Below, in pieces: positions 1 through 10,702 of a DNA stretch of 64,000 bases. Both the position numbers and the translations under genes were made by a program. Below the pieces are notes generated by a model. It worked only from the letters and a program-made list of their open reading frames with translations, searched no databases and was not told where the DNA came from. Numbering within the stretch: the stretch's first letter is position 1; every line of letters begins with the position of its first letter. The stretch comes from Pilaira anomala. Lineage: Eukaryota; Mucoromycota; Mucoromycetes; Mucorales; Mucoraceae. The DNA lies in assembly GCA_025716855.1 (NCBI GenBank), contig JAIXMQ010000069.1:62001-126000 (forward strand), read 5' to 3'.

Positions 1-986
1 TAAGGTGGGCTTTTTTTTTTTGTCAGTAGTAAAATAAATTACCATTTGAACAAAAAAAAAAATAGAGTAACACGTACATTCAGAAAGAATTTTCAAATAA
101 CAAGATGAAAATTCCTGATTGCAACACGTACATTATGTTTTTAAAAGTAAAAAAGTATTGAAAAATAAAAATAAAAACGCAAGTTTTTTTTTTAAAAAAT
201 TTTTCAAGGAACTTCTTAAAACTTCAAATCCTTCATATTAAACTCCAGGATAGTGTCAGTATCCAGTAAAACAGAGTTGAAGTAAAAAACGTCCATAGAC
301 ACAAGTGTCCTTTTTATCTTTGGATTAGAAAGTGTAAAAAGACATTGCAAGTGCATATGTTGGTAGTAGCTTTTGATAATTTTATATCGTTTTGATTCAA
401 TATAAATTAACTTACTAGGCAACCATTATATGTATGTTATATAAAAAGTAAAAAAAAAAGAAAGATCTAATAAAATAAAATCCTTTTTTGCATTTAAATA
501 CCAGGGTAAAAATAAATTATTCAAAAAAAAAAAAATTTTTTTTTTTTTAAGCAGTCATTTCCTGTGACATCTTCTTCTACAACAAAACTCCATCTGAGGA
601 GGGTGTATCTTAGAATGAAATGTTGTCGATTGGGAAAGCAATCATTTGAATTTATACATTTGATTAAAATGATCATAATACGTTCTTTAGTTTTCACTGT
701 CACCCTTTTTTTTTTTTTTACAATTTATCTATTATGTATCAGATGAAAAAAAAAAACTTAAATGTCTCTACTGCGGATGAATTTCCACCACTGTCTTCAT
801 CAGAAGTATGAAGTTGATATCAATATTTCATGAAAACAGAGCACAAAGTGAGAAAGAAAACCTACTTTCTTATTCAATCGCATTAGGTAAAAGATACGCG
901 TGCCATTTTAAATCCTAAACATCAAGTTACTTATTTTACAGTAAATCTGGATTCCCAAATTAATCACTCGCTTGATTGAAATAGTC

Positions 987-1025
<39 letters not shown>
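1..1025. other. AT-rich intergenic stretch with a poly(T) tract
   Basis: No supportable gene. Homopolymer runs are frequent, including a T run of about 35 bases just before the repeat element that follows. Two minus-strand open stretches (about 216-422 and 521-703) have fairly non-repetitive composition and lie in the same order, so they could be remnants of a decayed gene. They have no recognisable motif and are too short to call. Confidence 0.4.
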
Positions 1026-1027
<2 letters not shown>

Positions 1028-2908
1028 TATAGCGGGAAAAGGTATTTGACCAATCAAATCGTCTCAAACGGCTAAAAAAAATTACATTTTTTTAGAAAAA
1101 TCAGCCCCCCTTATGGATTTTTTCAAAAATTAGAAATGTAGATATATCTTTACATTAAATTTTTGTTAAACCTTGACCTTTTAATAATAATTTCAGAATT
1201 TTGCGCTCTTTCGAATGGTATAAAAATCAAAATAAATTAGTAATAAATATGAATGGTTATGCCGATAAAACGATTTACAGTTTTTCGTTAGGGCATGTAT
1301 ATTTTTCACATATAAACATATAAATATAAGCATATAGAAAGATGCACCTTCAAATTCTGTATTTTATATATATCATACTGTATAATAAATTAGTTAATAT
1401 TGAAGGACTTTACTTTGACATGAAAGATTTCTAGGGCCTAAAATTTAGGCTGTGTCGTTAATTTTTAGAGTGGTGACTAAATAAGCGCGCCTCATATACA
1501 CTATACACACCACATTACTATCTACACACACTACATATTTAAGCCCAGAAAACCTTTCTTGTCAAAGTAAAGTCCTTCAATATTAACTATTCTATTATAC
1601 AATACTATATCCAAAAAATTCTAAATTCAGATGGACAGATGATTGTATACAAAGATATATCTTTTTATATGTAAAAAATATACTTTCTCTAACAAAAACT
1701 GTTTTCCTTACATGCACTACAAATGGAGAGTGCATGTAGCATGGTCTACACACACCTCGTTTTTCGGTCCCAGAAATCAAAATTTTGACAAAAAATACCT
1801 TCTTGTCAAAGTAAAGACCCTCTAAATCAACTATTTCATTAAACAATATGACATACAAAAAGTGCAGAATTTGAAGGCGCATCTTTCCAAATAATTTGAT
1901 TTATATTTTTGAAAGCAGAAAATATACTTGCCCTAACAAAAACTGTAAACCGTTTTATCACAATAACCATTAATATTTGTAACTATTTTACTTTGATTTT
2001 TACATCATTGAAAAGAGCGTCAAATTCTACATATATTGTTAAAAAGCCAAGCTTTAAAACCTTTTCGATACCAAGATATATCCACATTTCTGAATTTTGA
2101 AAAAATCCATAGGGGGGGACTAGCAAATTTTTCTAAAAAATGGAATTTTTTTCACAGCTTAAAAAAAAATAAAAATTAGAAATGCAGATATATCTTTGTA
2201 TTTACATGGTTTTAGAGTTTAGCTTTTTATTGATGTCTAAGGTAGAATTTGACGCTCTTTTCAATGATGTAAAAATCAAAACAGACTGATTATAAAGTCT
2301 AATAGTTATTGCGAGAAAGCACAGATTCTATTAGAGCATGTATATTTTTTATATACAAGATAATAAATCTAAATGCATAGAAATCTTAGTTTTTACATTC
2401 TACATCTTTGGAATATAACATTGTCTAACAAAATATGTCTGTATCCTGATTTGGTTTTTTTCCTGTTTTTTGGACCTAAAAATTGAGATTTGGGTCCAAA
2501 TTTCTTTCTTTTCAAATTAAAGTCTTTTATTTTACCTATTCTATTATACAATATAATATACAATCGATGCATAATTTGAAAGCGCATCTTTCTATTGATT
2601 TAGAATTGTTATTTTTTATGTAGAAAATATACTTGCCCTTACAAAAACTGTATATTGTTTTTTTCACTGTAGCTGTTATTTTTTATTTTTATTTTACATT
2701 AACTTTTACATCATTAGAAAGAGCGTAAATTTCTGCATATTACTGTTAAAAATTTAAGTTTTAAAATATTTTTTATGCAAAGATATATATACATTTATAA
2801 TTTCTGAAAAAAAGTAAAGGTTGGGGACTGGCTGGTTTTTGCGTAAAAATAGACTTTTTCACCTTTTTTAGACGATTTGATTGGTCAAAACTTTTTTTCC
2901 GCTATAAG
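1026..2908. repeat. Large inverted-repeat element, family A, copy 1
   Basis: The ends are inverted copies: CTTATAGCGG at 1026-1035 and CCGCTATAAG at 2899-2908. The similarity continues inward for about 130 bp and includes GACCAATCAAATCGTCT in both arms. Inside, the motifs GCGCTCTTTC and TTAGGGCATGTATATTTTT (and their complements) recur in alternating orientation, so the element is built of nested or tandem inverted subunits of a few hundred bases. It has no credible coding capacity. Related copies lie at 14748-17215 and 49720-51703. A non-autonomous TIR or foldback transposon is the likeliest nature, but the superfamily is unknown. Confidence 0.75.
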
Positions 2909-3755
2909 TAAAAAAAACCATGGCTACAGTATCTCCCTTCTTCTTATCAAAAAAAAAAAAACTAATGGAGGTCAGTAAACATGTAGTATAGGATAGAGGC
3001 TTCGCTACCGTAATTCAATGTTAGTTTTAAAAAGGTTCCAGTATAAAAGGGTGTGGTCTTCATATTAAAAAACATGTATATGGTAATATTTTTATTCACA
3101 AGTGATTAATAAGAGTCTCTTAATTCCGAGTATATGAGATCTTTAAAAGTATACAGTACTGTAAGTCCAGGATATCATAGATACTTCGTTATAATTGATT
3201 CAATTCATATTCTATATTGTATATTCTAATAAAACCATTTACTGTCTCTTTATTATCATTAACTTGAAAAAGTAATATCCATGTTTTAGTCATCTGCTTG
3301 TTATAAAAAAACAGACTCTTAACTACTTCTTCTATATTTGTAAATCAGATAATCGAAAAAGTAGAAAAAGCTTGACGTCTACTACTCTAACACTACAAAA
3401 AAAAAACATGTTAATTAATCATCACAGAGAATTTTCTTATAAGTGATTGTTACTCAAAAATTACTCATCCTTAAAAAATATTATCTATATTATAGCAAAG
3501 ATGAAAGTAACAAAAGAGTGAATTCAACTGCACTTTACCGCCAATGTTTACTTTGATCGGTTACACATTTAATACAATTTCGAAGGATCTTTTCTGTTCT
3601 TTACACTTCTCCCCCTAACTCATCATATAGACACCCCTTTCTTTTAAAGGTACTGATTTGAACTGTCTGATAAATTTTCACATTCTTTAACCTTTTCTTT
3701 TGTTTAATATAAACAACAATTGTTTTTTCTTTTTTTTAATATTTATATTTTAAAA
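2909..3755. other. Repeat tail block and NIPA gene upstream region
   Basis: The first part (about 2925-3050) carries a block, with AGTAAACATGTAG and GGCTTCGCTACCGTAAT, that reappears next to the other family A copies (about 17235-17310 and 51715-51830) and alone at about 60535-60660. The rest is AT-rich sequence leading into the next gene. Confidence 0.5.
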
Positions 3756-5188
3756 ATGGCTCTAGAAGGAAAATATATAGGCTTGATTTTAGCCATTTGT
3801 TCTAGTCTTTTAATTGGAACATCTTTTGTTATTACTAAAAAAGGATTACTGAATTCATCCACAAAAGAACACGGTAATAAAAGAAACAAATATACAACAT
3901 TCATAACATACGACGTTTATATAAAATATCCCGTAAAAAAAAAAAAAAAAAATAGGAAATGCAACTGATTCACATCGATACTTGAAGAATTATATATGGT
4001 GGATAGGATTGATTGTGATGGTATCGGGAGAAGTAATGAATTTTATAGGTAAACTAATGTGTATACGTTATTGTTGAAAAGAATTACATACTTAAAAATC
4101 CAATCAAAATAAGATTAGGATATACATTTGCCCCTGCTATATTAATCACTCCGTTAGGTGCACTCAGTGTAATTATAGGGTATATATATATATATATGTA
4201 TATAAACGTATAAAAAGGGAAAATAAATTTGATTAAAACTATAATGTTTAGTGCCGTACTGGGTTCCATCTTTTTAAATGAAAAAATGGGCCCTATAGGT
4301 ATCATTGGCTGTTTACTTTCATTAATTGGCGCAGTCATTATCATTTTTCATGCACCCGAGGATCCAGAAGTTCAAAGTGTACAAGAACTTGTTAGTTACA
4401 TGTTAAAACCAGGTTAGAATTTCTAGTTATATAGCTATATTTTTATGCAATCATATTCACGTTACACTAGGTTTTTTAACTTATGGTATTATGGTAATAC
4501 TTGTAGTAATTCTAATGATATGGAAAATAGTTCCAAGATGGGGCAAAACATCGCCTATTGTATACTTGTCTATTTGTTCACTCGTTGGCTCTTTATCTGT
4601 AATGGCTGTAAAAGCATTTGGTATAGCTGTCAGATTAACTATAGCTGGTAATAACCAGTTTAATCAACCATCTACTTATGTTTTTGGATTCATGTGTATT
4701 TTGTTTATTCTTATTCAAGTGAATTATTTTAACAAAGCTCTCGATTTATTTTCTACCAATATGTAAGTCATAATTCTTGTTTCATTATCATCTACTTGAG
4801 AAGTAAATAACAACTGCTTTTTATACATATATGTAGAGTCAATCCAATTTATTACGTTTGTTTTACAACTGCAACAATTACAGCTTCTGCAATTATGTTC
4901 CAAGGATGGCATACTACAAGTTATACAAATACGATTAGTTTAATATCCGGATTTATGATTATATTTTCTGGCGTGTATTTATTAGACATGGTTGCTCCCA
5001 TGACCAGTTTAAGTTCGTCTTCTTTACTTGAAATACCATTTACTTCTTCTTCCTATCGTGTATCTTCTAGTGTAGCTGTAAACGAAAAGGATAATAGTAA
5101 TTGGGATGATCAAAGCACTACAGATACAGAAGGAGAGAACTTACAGCCAAATATGATTAGAAATAGACCCAGGGCATTATCTGTGTGA
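3756..5188 (+). CDS. NIPA-type magnesium transporter (DMT superfamily)
   Basis: Six exons fit in phase: 3756-3873, 3956-4048, 4119-4179, 4252-4412, 4471-4762 and 4837-5188, giving 358 residues. The N-terminus (KYIGLILAICSSLLIGTSFV) matches the first helix of NIPA proteins. Further family signatures follow: WWIGLI, FAPAILITPLGALSVII, a SIFLNEKMG stretch followed by HAPED, and a C-terminal run of helices. About nine membrane segments are visible. NIPA proteins move Mg2+ (and some other divalent cations) across the plasma membrane or endosomal membranes. The C-terminal tail (about 70 residues) is hydrophilic and Ser/Thr-rich, presumably cytosolic. All introns are 58-82 bp; one contains a (TA)n run. 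The gene is followed at about 200 bp by the ribosomal protein gene on the same strand. Confidence 0.9.
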
Positions 5189-5393
5189 AAATAATTTTTT
5201 TAAACTTTTGTACTATATATCGCTATTATTTTATAATAAAAAAATGAACATGATTTAATCATGTTACTAAATCATGTCATATATATATCATTGAGAAAAA
5301 AATGAATAAAAAATTGCGTATATAAATCTCAAAAATATCGTCAAATGCCTTCCTTTTTTTTTTTCATCATCATTAACATCATTATTTTGAAAT

Positions 5394-5529
5394 AGTAAGT
5401 AAACAAAATAGTAACATAATCACATAATGCATAAATTAAAAAAAAATCTGTTTTTTTCATAGTGAGACTTAAATGGAAGAAAAAGGTATCTACATGATGT
5501 TTGTTATGTCTAGATTAAACTTATTCTAA

Positions 5530-5567
<38 letters not shown>

Positions 5568-5627
5568 ATATAGCGTGTTCGTCGACTCAAGGCCAAAAGA
5601 AAGGCTCAGAAGCAAAGAAAGAAGTAA
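5394..5627 (+). CDS. RPL41: 60S ribosomal protein eL41 (RPL41), 25 residues
   Basis: This gene is far too short for ordinary ORF calling. Exon 2 (5463-5485) and exon 3 (5574-5627, ending in TAA) encode RLKWKKKRVRRLKAKRKAQ followed by KQRKK. That matches the 25-residue, almost wholly Arg/Lys eL41 in length and pattern (family pattern MR.KWRKKR.RRLK.KRRK). The start is the striking part: the only way to supply Met in phase is to splice A5394 (…GAAATA, then GTAAGT) to TGAGACTT at 5463, so that ATG is split A|TG across the first intron. CDS: 5394, 5463-5485, 5574-5627, 78 nt. Intron 2 has a long (CT)n tract before its acceptor. eL41 bridges the large and small ribosomal subunits. Identity is strong; the exact 5' exon is an inference from phase. 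Confidence 0.85.
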
Positions 5628-5871
5628 ACTCAAAACCCGTGCACTGACCATCCTCTAATTATCGCAAATTAATAAACAATTCTCTTTATCCCTGTTTTTT
5701 TTTTAATAACTACTTTGTATTTATTTATTAATCAATTGTGAGTGTGTGTGTTGTGGGGGGATATTTAGTAATATACAATGTATCAAAATGTGATTTTTTT
5801 TTTTATATTATCTATATGAGTTCTAATGAAAAACAGGGAAAAAAAGGGTGGGGTTTTTTTTGTATAGCACT

Positions 5872-6099
5872 TTAAAATTCTTTAGTTTCAACAACAGGTT
5901 GTACGCGGTTTCTCTTTTTCTCTTCTTTTAAGCCTTGGTGTAATTGGTGAAGTTGAGCAGCAACAGTGTTGTTGGCAGCATGAATAGCTACACCCTCATG
6001 CAAAAACTTATCAAGAAATGAAGTTGCGTTTGAAATGCTGGTTTCTTTTGAGGATTCAATCTTTAAGTTGAGAGGAACAAGTTCAGGTCTTTTACTCAT
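5872..6099 (-). CDS. Small conserved-looking protein of unknown function, 75 residues
   Basis: An uninterrupted frame starts at the only upstream ATG (6099) and ends at 5872. The product begins MSKRPELVPLNLKIE, has an amphipathic middle rich in Leu and Ala, and ends in a charged tail with KEEKKRN. No signal peptide or membrane segment is seen. Composition and codon use fit the neighbouring genes rather than chance AT-rich sequence, so it is probably real, but no family is recognised. It converges on the eL41 gene with about 245 bp between the stops. Confidence 0.55.
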   Translation of the reverse strand: MSKRPELVPLNLKIESSKETSISNATSFLDKFLHEGVAIHAANNTVAAQLHQLHQGLKEEKKRNRVQPVVETKEF

Positions 6100-6857
6100 T
6101 GCTTTAAGTTGTTGTGTGTGTTGTATAAAAAAATCCAAAAAAAAAGGTTTTTTCTTTCCTTTTACTCAATTCACTTTCATAAGCCACCACCTTGTATTAG
6201 AATCCAACCAATCAACTCAATTATCTATGCCATTCTACTCTTGGTCTTGCTCATCATGCAATATAGACTATCCAATTTTAACTATTCGTCAAGATAGTTT
6301 CATATAGGACCTAAAAGACCTATTTTACCATATTCATTTCAGTTAGTGTTATCCAGGATTTCTTTTTTAAAAAAGATTGATCTATAAAGCCACGTGCAGC
6401 ATCTCAATAATAACCTGGCTACCAAACTACATACATCTTAGTATGCAGTGTACTATCACTTATTAAAATTGTTATATAGTTTCTCTACCTATACATCCAG
6501 TGCTATGTGGATTCTGTATTTAAGCTGTACAAACCTTTACAACGGTATTACACGAGGTGTCTTGATGACAGGTGTAACACGAACAAGTTTCCTTCATGTA
6601 ATAAAATCTAACTGAAGCTCGTCTTTCTCTATTTCAGAAGAGTTCGTTAGCTGGTCATGTATGGACTTAAAGAGGGGGGATAAGAGCATAAGATCCCTTT
6701 CTATTCTAAAGGAATATATATGTATAAACTTCTCGTAAAGCAAACTCCTTTACTCGTTTTAAAATCTTTTTATTTTATTTTCCTAGCTCCTACTAAACTT
6801 TCCCCTTTCTTTTTCCCTTTACTTGTTTCCTTTTTTTATTTTTATTTCAAGAGCAAT
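6100..6857. other. Shared upstream region of two divergent genes
   Basis: About 760 bp between the starts of the small minus-strand gene and the plus-strand coiled-coil gene. It has pyrimidine-rich tracts just before the plus-strand ATG and one CACGTG at about 6391. No gene or RNA was recognised. Confidence 0.5.
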
Positions 6858-7735
6858 ATGGCTTCAGAAGACAATACAAACACTGAGAGTAAGTAAATAA
6901 GACACGTTTATTTTTCCTCATCTAAACATACAGTATAGATGGAGGCTCTCTTCGGTTAGGACGTCCTACAACAGGTGCGGATATTGGCGAGTTACAGCAA
7001 AAAATCAGTCAAGCTGAGAGAGAATTAAGTCAACTCAAGTTAGAACTAGACCAAACAAAACAACAAGCTAAACAAGCAGAAGTGTATGCTCAAGAAAGTG
7101 GAAGAACAAACCGTAAATTAAAAACCGAGATTCAAACTTTAACCGACATGAGTAACCGTAAAGATAGACAGGCAGAGAACTCAAAGGCAACCGCCTTCTT
7201 TTTTGAAGGTCAAGTTAAAAAGTACATGGACGAAATCGAGACAGCAAGGCAAGGTATGGGTCATCTGAAAGAGTTGGACGATCAGTTAAACCAAGCTAAA
7301 GCTGAGCAAGCTGAACTTGAAAAGACATCAAAGGAGGAAGCTGTAAGAGTGAAAGCAACCATTAAATCTTTGCAAGAAACTCATAAATCAAATAAAGAGG
7401 ATATTAAGGCGGATATTGATGCTGCCTATGCTGAGCTTGAAAGAGCTTCTGCTCAAGCTTTACAACTTCAACAGGAAATTCAACAAAAGATGGACGCTGA
7501 ATTACATCCAGGTTCTGATATTCAAACTTTGGAAAGAGAACATCGCGCTTTAGAACAAAAACAAATGGAAGCTGTTAAAAAGGTATATGAAGAAGTAGAT
7601 CAACTCCGAAAGAGATTAGAGCAATCTGAAGCTTCGACCCTCTCCCATGAAGAAAGTATGGTAGTTGTTAAAGATGAAATGGACCGTATTACACGTAGGC
7701 TTCGTGCCATTGATCAATTAGCTGCTTCTAATTGA
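6858..7735 (+). CDS. Coiled-coil protein of unknown function, 275 residues
   Basis: Exon 1 is 6858-6888 (10 codons plus one base), donor GTAAGT. Exon 2 is 6939-7735. The junction gives Asn and keeps one open frame through GGSLRLGRPTTGADIGELQQ to the stop. From about residue 30 almost the whole protein is a long heptad-type coiled coil rich in Gln, Glu, Lys and Ala, with a short break around a HPGSDIQTLE segment. There is no transmembrane segment, zinc motif or catalytic signature. Coiled coils of this sort act as scaffolds or tethers, but nothing in the sequence fixes a role. An alternative would be a divergent member of a known cytoskeletal or vesicle-tether family not recognisable by eye. 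Confidence 0.8.
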
Positions 7736-7857
7736 GTTTTTCTTTGATATTATAAATAAAATTAAATGCATATTATACTTCCTTTTTGTCTTCTTAGCAA
7801 ATATTTTGATTTCCCCTACATACACACCTTCAAAATATCAAAAAATAAAAAGAAGAT

Positions 7858-7929
7858 TTCCCTGACGGGGAATTGAACCCCGGCCGCGTCGGTGAGAGCG
7901 ACGAATCCTAGCCACTAGACCATCAAGGA
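7858..7929 (-). tRNA. tRNA-Glu (anticodon CTC)
   Basis: The minus strand folds as a standard cloverleaf. The acceptor TCCTTGA pairs with TCAGGGA (one G-T pair) and A is the discriminator. The D arm is GGTCTAGTGGCTAGGATT, the anticodon loop contains CTC in CGCTCTCACCG, and the T arm is GGGGTTCAATTCCCC. The internal A and B boxes are intact. There is no intron. CACGTG palindromes cluster immediately upstream. Confidence 0.96.
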
Positions 7930-7931
7930 AT

Positions 7932-8006
7932 CACGTGATATTTATGACCAACTATTAGTATATCACGTGTCTTACAATTTAAAAAGTATCACGTGATTAT
8001 CACGTG
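7932..8006 (-). promoter_or_regulatory. CACGTG cluster upstream of tRNA-Glu
   Basis: Four CACGTG palindromes lie at 7932-7937, 7964-7969, 7990-7995 and 8001-8006. The last two are 11 bp apart start to start and lie 61-77 bp upstream of the tRNA 5' end. CACGTG is the E-box bound by bHLH factors such as Cbf1. The same pair, with the same spacing and distance, occurs at tRNA-Tyr and at a tRNA remnant near 46.7 kb. Confidence 0.5.
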
Positions 8007-8394
8007 AAATTATTTGGGTATTTGGCCGTAATATCATAAATGGTGCCTGAATTTATTATGCTTCTTCAGATGTCAAAAAATGTTACACGAATGATAAACC
8101 CCGTTTTGTAGATGAAAAAAAAAGGTATTTTATTTTATTATTTAATAAATTATGTTGATTAAATTAAAAGGATATGTTAAAAGTAATAAGAAGAAAAAGA
8201 TAATGCTAGATGAAATTAGAAAAAAAAAAGAAGAAGGAAAAAAAAAGAGCTCCTCTCACCCTGCTGTATCACACTCTTTCTTTTTTGTCCTTTTCGAAAA
8301 AAACATTTCGAAAGAGAGTGTGTGAGAGAGAAAGAGAGAGCGCCAACAGTGCATACATATTATGCATCATGTGTTATAAATAAAAATAGCATTC

Positions 8395-9180
8395 TTAGCA
8401 GAATCTTAAAGAGAAAAATGAACGTCTTTTAGGAGCTGGTGGGGTAGGAGTGGTAGTAGTAATAGTAGTGTTATTTGTAGTTGTAGTTGGAGCAGTCGCC
8501 GGGGTAGGCACTGGAGCAGCGTTTGAAGCAGAAGAAGTACTGATGACTGAAATTGGGTTAGACATTCTATTTGTTGTTGATTTTAAAGCGGGTGCAGTTT
8601 CTTTACTAGACCGAGGTAAAGTATTAGTATGAGTAGAAGATGAAGCCATGAAACTTTCATTATCAGGGTAACTGATAGTAGATTGTAAAACATCAGAGGC
8701 AGGTTCAACAACAGGTGAATAATGCAAGGGCTTGGGAGGATATTGACGCGAAATAATATTTGAAATTTCTTCTGCATTTGTAGTTGTAGTTGTATTCGTA
8801 GTAGAGATCGAACTGTTTTCTTCTTTTCTACTTGCGCCCGATTGACTTAATTTTTTTTTTAAAAAGGTAGAAGATTTTCGAAACAAATTAGCAGTAGAAG
8901 AAGCATCTTCTTCTTGTTCATTAAACGATATTTCACGGTCAGAAAATGGTAAAGTAACAGAAGAAGCAATAGGAGAAGAAGAAAGAACAGAATTGTTTCT
9001 GTGAATATTATTACTATTGACTTCAAGAGATTCTAATTGTTCTTGAACTATTGTATCTGTATTTTTTTGTGAAGCTCCACCTGTTCTTGACTTATCAAAT
9101 TCTGATAACAAATCATTTGAAAATGAATCCAATGATAAATCTAATAAAGGTGGTGACCAAAGTTGAAATTTGCTATCCAT
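8395..9180 (-). CDS. Ser/Thr-rich low-complexity protein of unknown function, 261 residues
   Basis: A single uninterrupted frame runs from ATG at 9180 (MDSKFQLWSPPLLDLSLDSF) to the stop at 8395. The N-terminal 50 residues are moderately ordered (hydrophobic and acidic). The rest is dominated by Ser, Thr, Asn and Pro, with Thr-rich homopolymer stretches near the C-terminus. The chain ends in a basic, aromatic tail (PKRRSFFSLRFC). No domain is recognisable. The ordered N-terminus and the conserved-looking basic tail suggest a disordered regulatory or adaptor protein, but this is a guess. It lies 136 bp upstream of the TMEM164-family gene's 3' end, on the same strand. Confidence 0.65.
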   Translation of the reverse strand: MDSKFQLWSPPLLDLSLDSFSNDLLSEFDKSRTGGASQKNTDTIVQEQLESLEVNSNNIHRNNSVLSSSPIASSVTLPFSDREISFNEQEEDASSTANLFRKSSTFLKKKLSQSGASRKEENSSISTTNTTTTTNAEEISNIISRQYPPKPLHYSPVVEPASDVLQSTISYPDNESFMASSSTHTNTLPRSSKETAPALKSTTNRMSNPISVISTSSASNAAPVPTPATAPTTTTNNTTITTTTPTPPAPKRRSFFSLRFC

Positions 9181-9316
9181 AATAGTTTCTAATACTGAAA
9201 AAGAAAGAAGAAGGAAAACAAAAAAATAAAAAAGATAAATAAATAAATAAAAAAGGGGAATTTATTTTAGAGCAGGAGAATTGAAAAAAGAGTGAGGAAA
9301 GGGGGGTCTTATTTCG

Positions 9317-10527
9317 TTACTTCTTTTTCTCATGTGGAATTACAACAAATGATCGAATAAATGGTTCTACCAAGATATAACGTGTAATAAATATTAAGAT
9401 AAAAGCAGTTCCATACATTATATATCTATACCAATTTCCTGCTTTAATTAAAAAGTCAACTATTTTCAGATAAATATATGAAAGAATTAAGTAGATTGTA
9501 TATATAAATATAAAATGTTTCCATAACTTACGTGTAGGGGGTACAAGGGTGTAGTTGATATTATATCCAGACCAAAGTGATGCAGCATGAAGGAGAGGTG
9601 AATGATAGGACGAATATAGAAAGAAACTGAATAAAACCATATCAAAACTCACAGGTAAAATAACATAACGTTTTGTAGTCAACATATAAAATGGAAGTAA
9701 TAATATAAGACCATGTTCTATAAACTTTACTTTAGTACTTTTCTTTTTTTCTTATTTCTCTTTTACCCCTATTTTTTTTTTTTCTTACCTAAAAAGAAAT
9801 TAAACACTTCTCCCAGCATATCATGATCTCTTAAATCCGGAAAAACTAAAGCTAATATTGCACCCCAGAAAGTGTGTAAATAAATATTAAACAACAATTG
9901 GGGTATAAATTGACTCGATTTTGTTGGCCATGCCATCATTAGGATCAAGATCAGAGCACTTACATGACAAGGCTAACCCAATACACAATTACCATGAAGC
10001 ACACACACACAATAGAAAAAATAAAAATAAATAAATTATCTCTTTTGTTTCCTTTTATATAATTACCTGTAACAAGAAAAATTCAGTTCGACTGTATACT
10101 TTATGGGTCACTGTAACAACATATGACGCGATCATCATGAGTAGACATATCGTTTCGAATAAAGGTCTAGTAGCTCTATCTCTATTTCCTGTTAACAAAG
10201 TGAAATTTACTTTACTGATTTGGTTCAAATATGGTTAGTATAAACTCATATAGTAAATACTAAATTCTCGATCTCTTACTTGTTCAGGACAGCTTTATAT
10301 CCAAAATAAGCTGTCATGGTCATAAAAAATGGGGCCATCATAATGAATTCTACTCCATGATATGTGGGCGAGACATACCTGTAAATATGTATGTATTAAA
10401 AAAAAAAGAAGCTAAATCACAATAATTTAGCTTACCATGATCCACCTAAGCCGTCATTAAAATCAGTCTCTGATCCAGGCTTAAAATCATATGATATATA
10501 TTCAACATATCTTCCAATTGTATCCAT
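9317..10527 (-). CDS. TMEM164-family polytopic membrane protein (putative acyltransferase)
   Basis: Five exons in transcription order: 10436-10527, 10280-10378, 10067-10181, 9789-9972 and 9317-9717, 296 residues in total; human TMEM164 is 297. Recognisable blocks are YHGVEFIMMAP, RATRPLFE, VTHKVYSRTEFFLLQPCHVS, HGLILLLPFY and a C-terminal NINYTLVPP. About six to seven hydrophobic helices are visible. Human TMEM164 is an ER acyltransferase that makes arachidonoyl ether phospholipids; the conserved PCH motif here would carry its proposed catalytic Cys. For exon 3 the first AG gives a stop, so the acceptor six to seven bases further in (ATAG, exon from 10181) was chosen. Family assignment is from remembered motifs, not a search. 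Confidence 0.75.
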
Positions 10528-10702
10528 TGCGAACAAAAAAAAAAAACCAAAAAAAAGAGAAAGAAAAGAAAGAAAAAAAAAAAAAGAGGAGACAGAAAGA
10601 AGAAGAGAAACATTTGTTTTTTAATATACGATACCAAATAAAAAAAATGAAGAAAATATCCATATTTAGTAGGACACACATGATGAAATCATAATAAAGA
10701 AT

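Noticed and set aside
1595..1882. A 95-codon minus-strand frame that recurs at 15295-15558 and 50398-50658
   Set aside because: It recurs because the DNA repeat is nearly identical there. The third copy has in-frame indels, there is no codon-position bias in the changes, and the frame starts at a non-ATG codon. It is better explained by conservation of the DNA or RNA island.
9317..10527. Initial choice of the first AG (TTAACAG) as acceptor of TMEM164-family exon 3
   Set aside because: It leads to an immediate in-frame TAG; the next AG restores the frame and the RATRPLFE block.
10446..10694. Overlapping frames on both strands rich in Phe or in Lys/Glu
   Set aside because: They are created by a purine-rich (A/G) tract between the TMEM164 start and the reductase stop.
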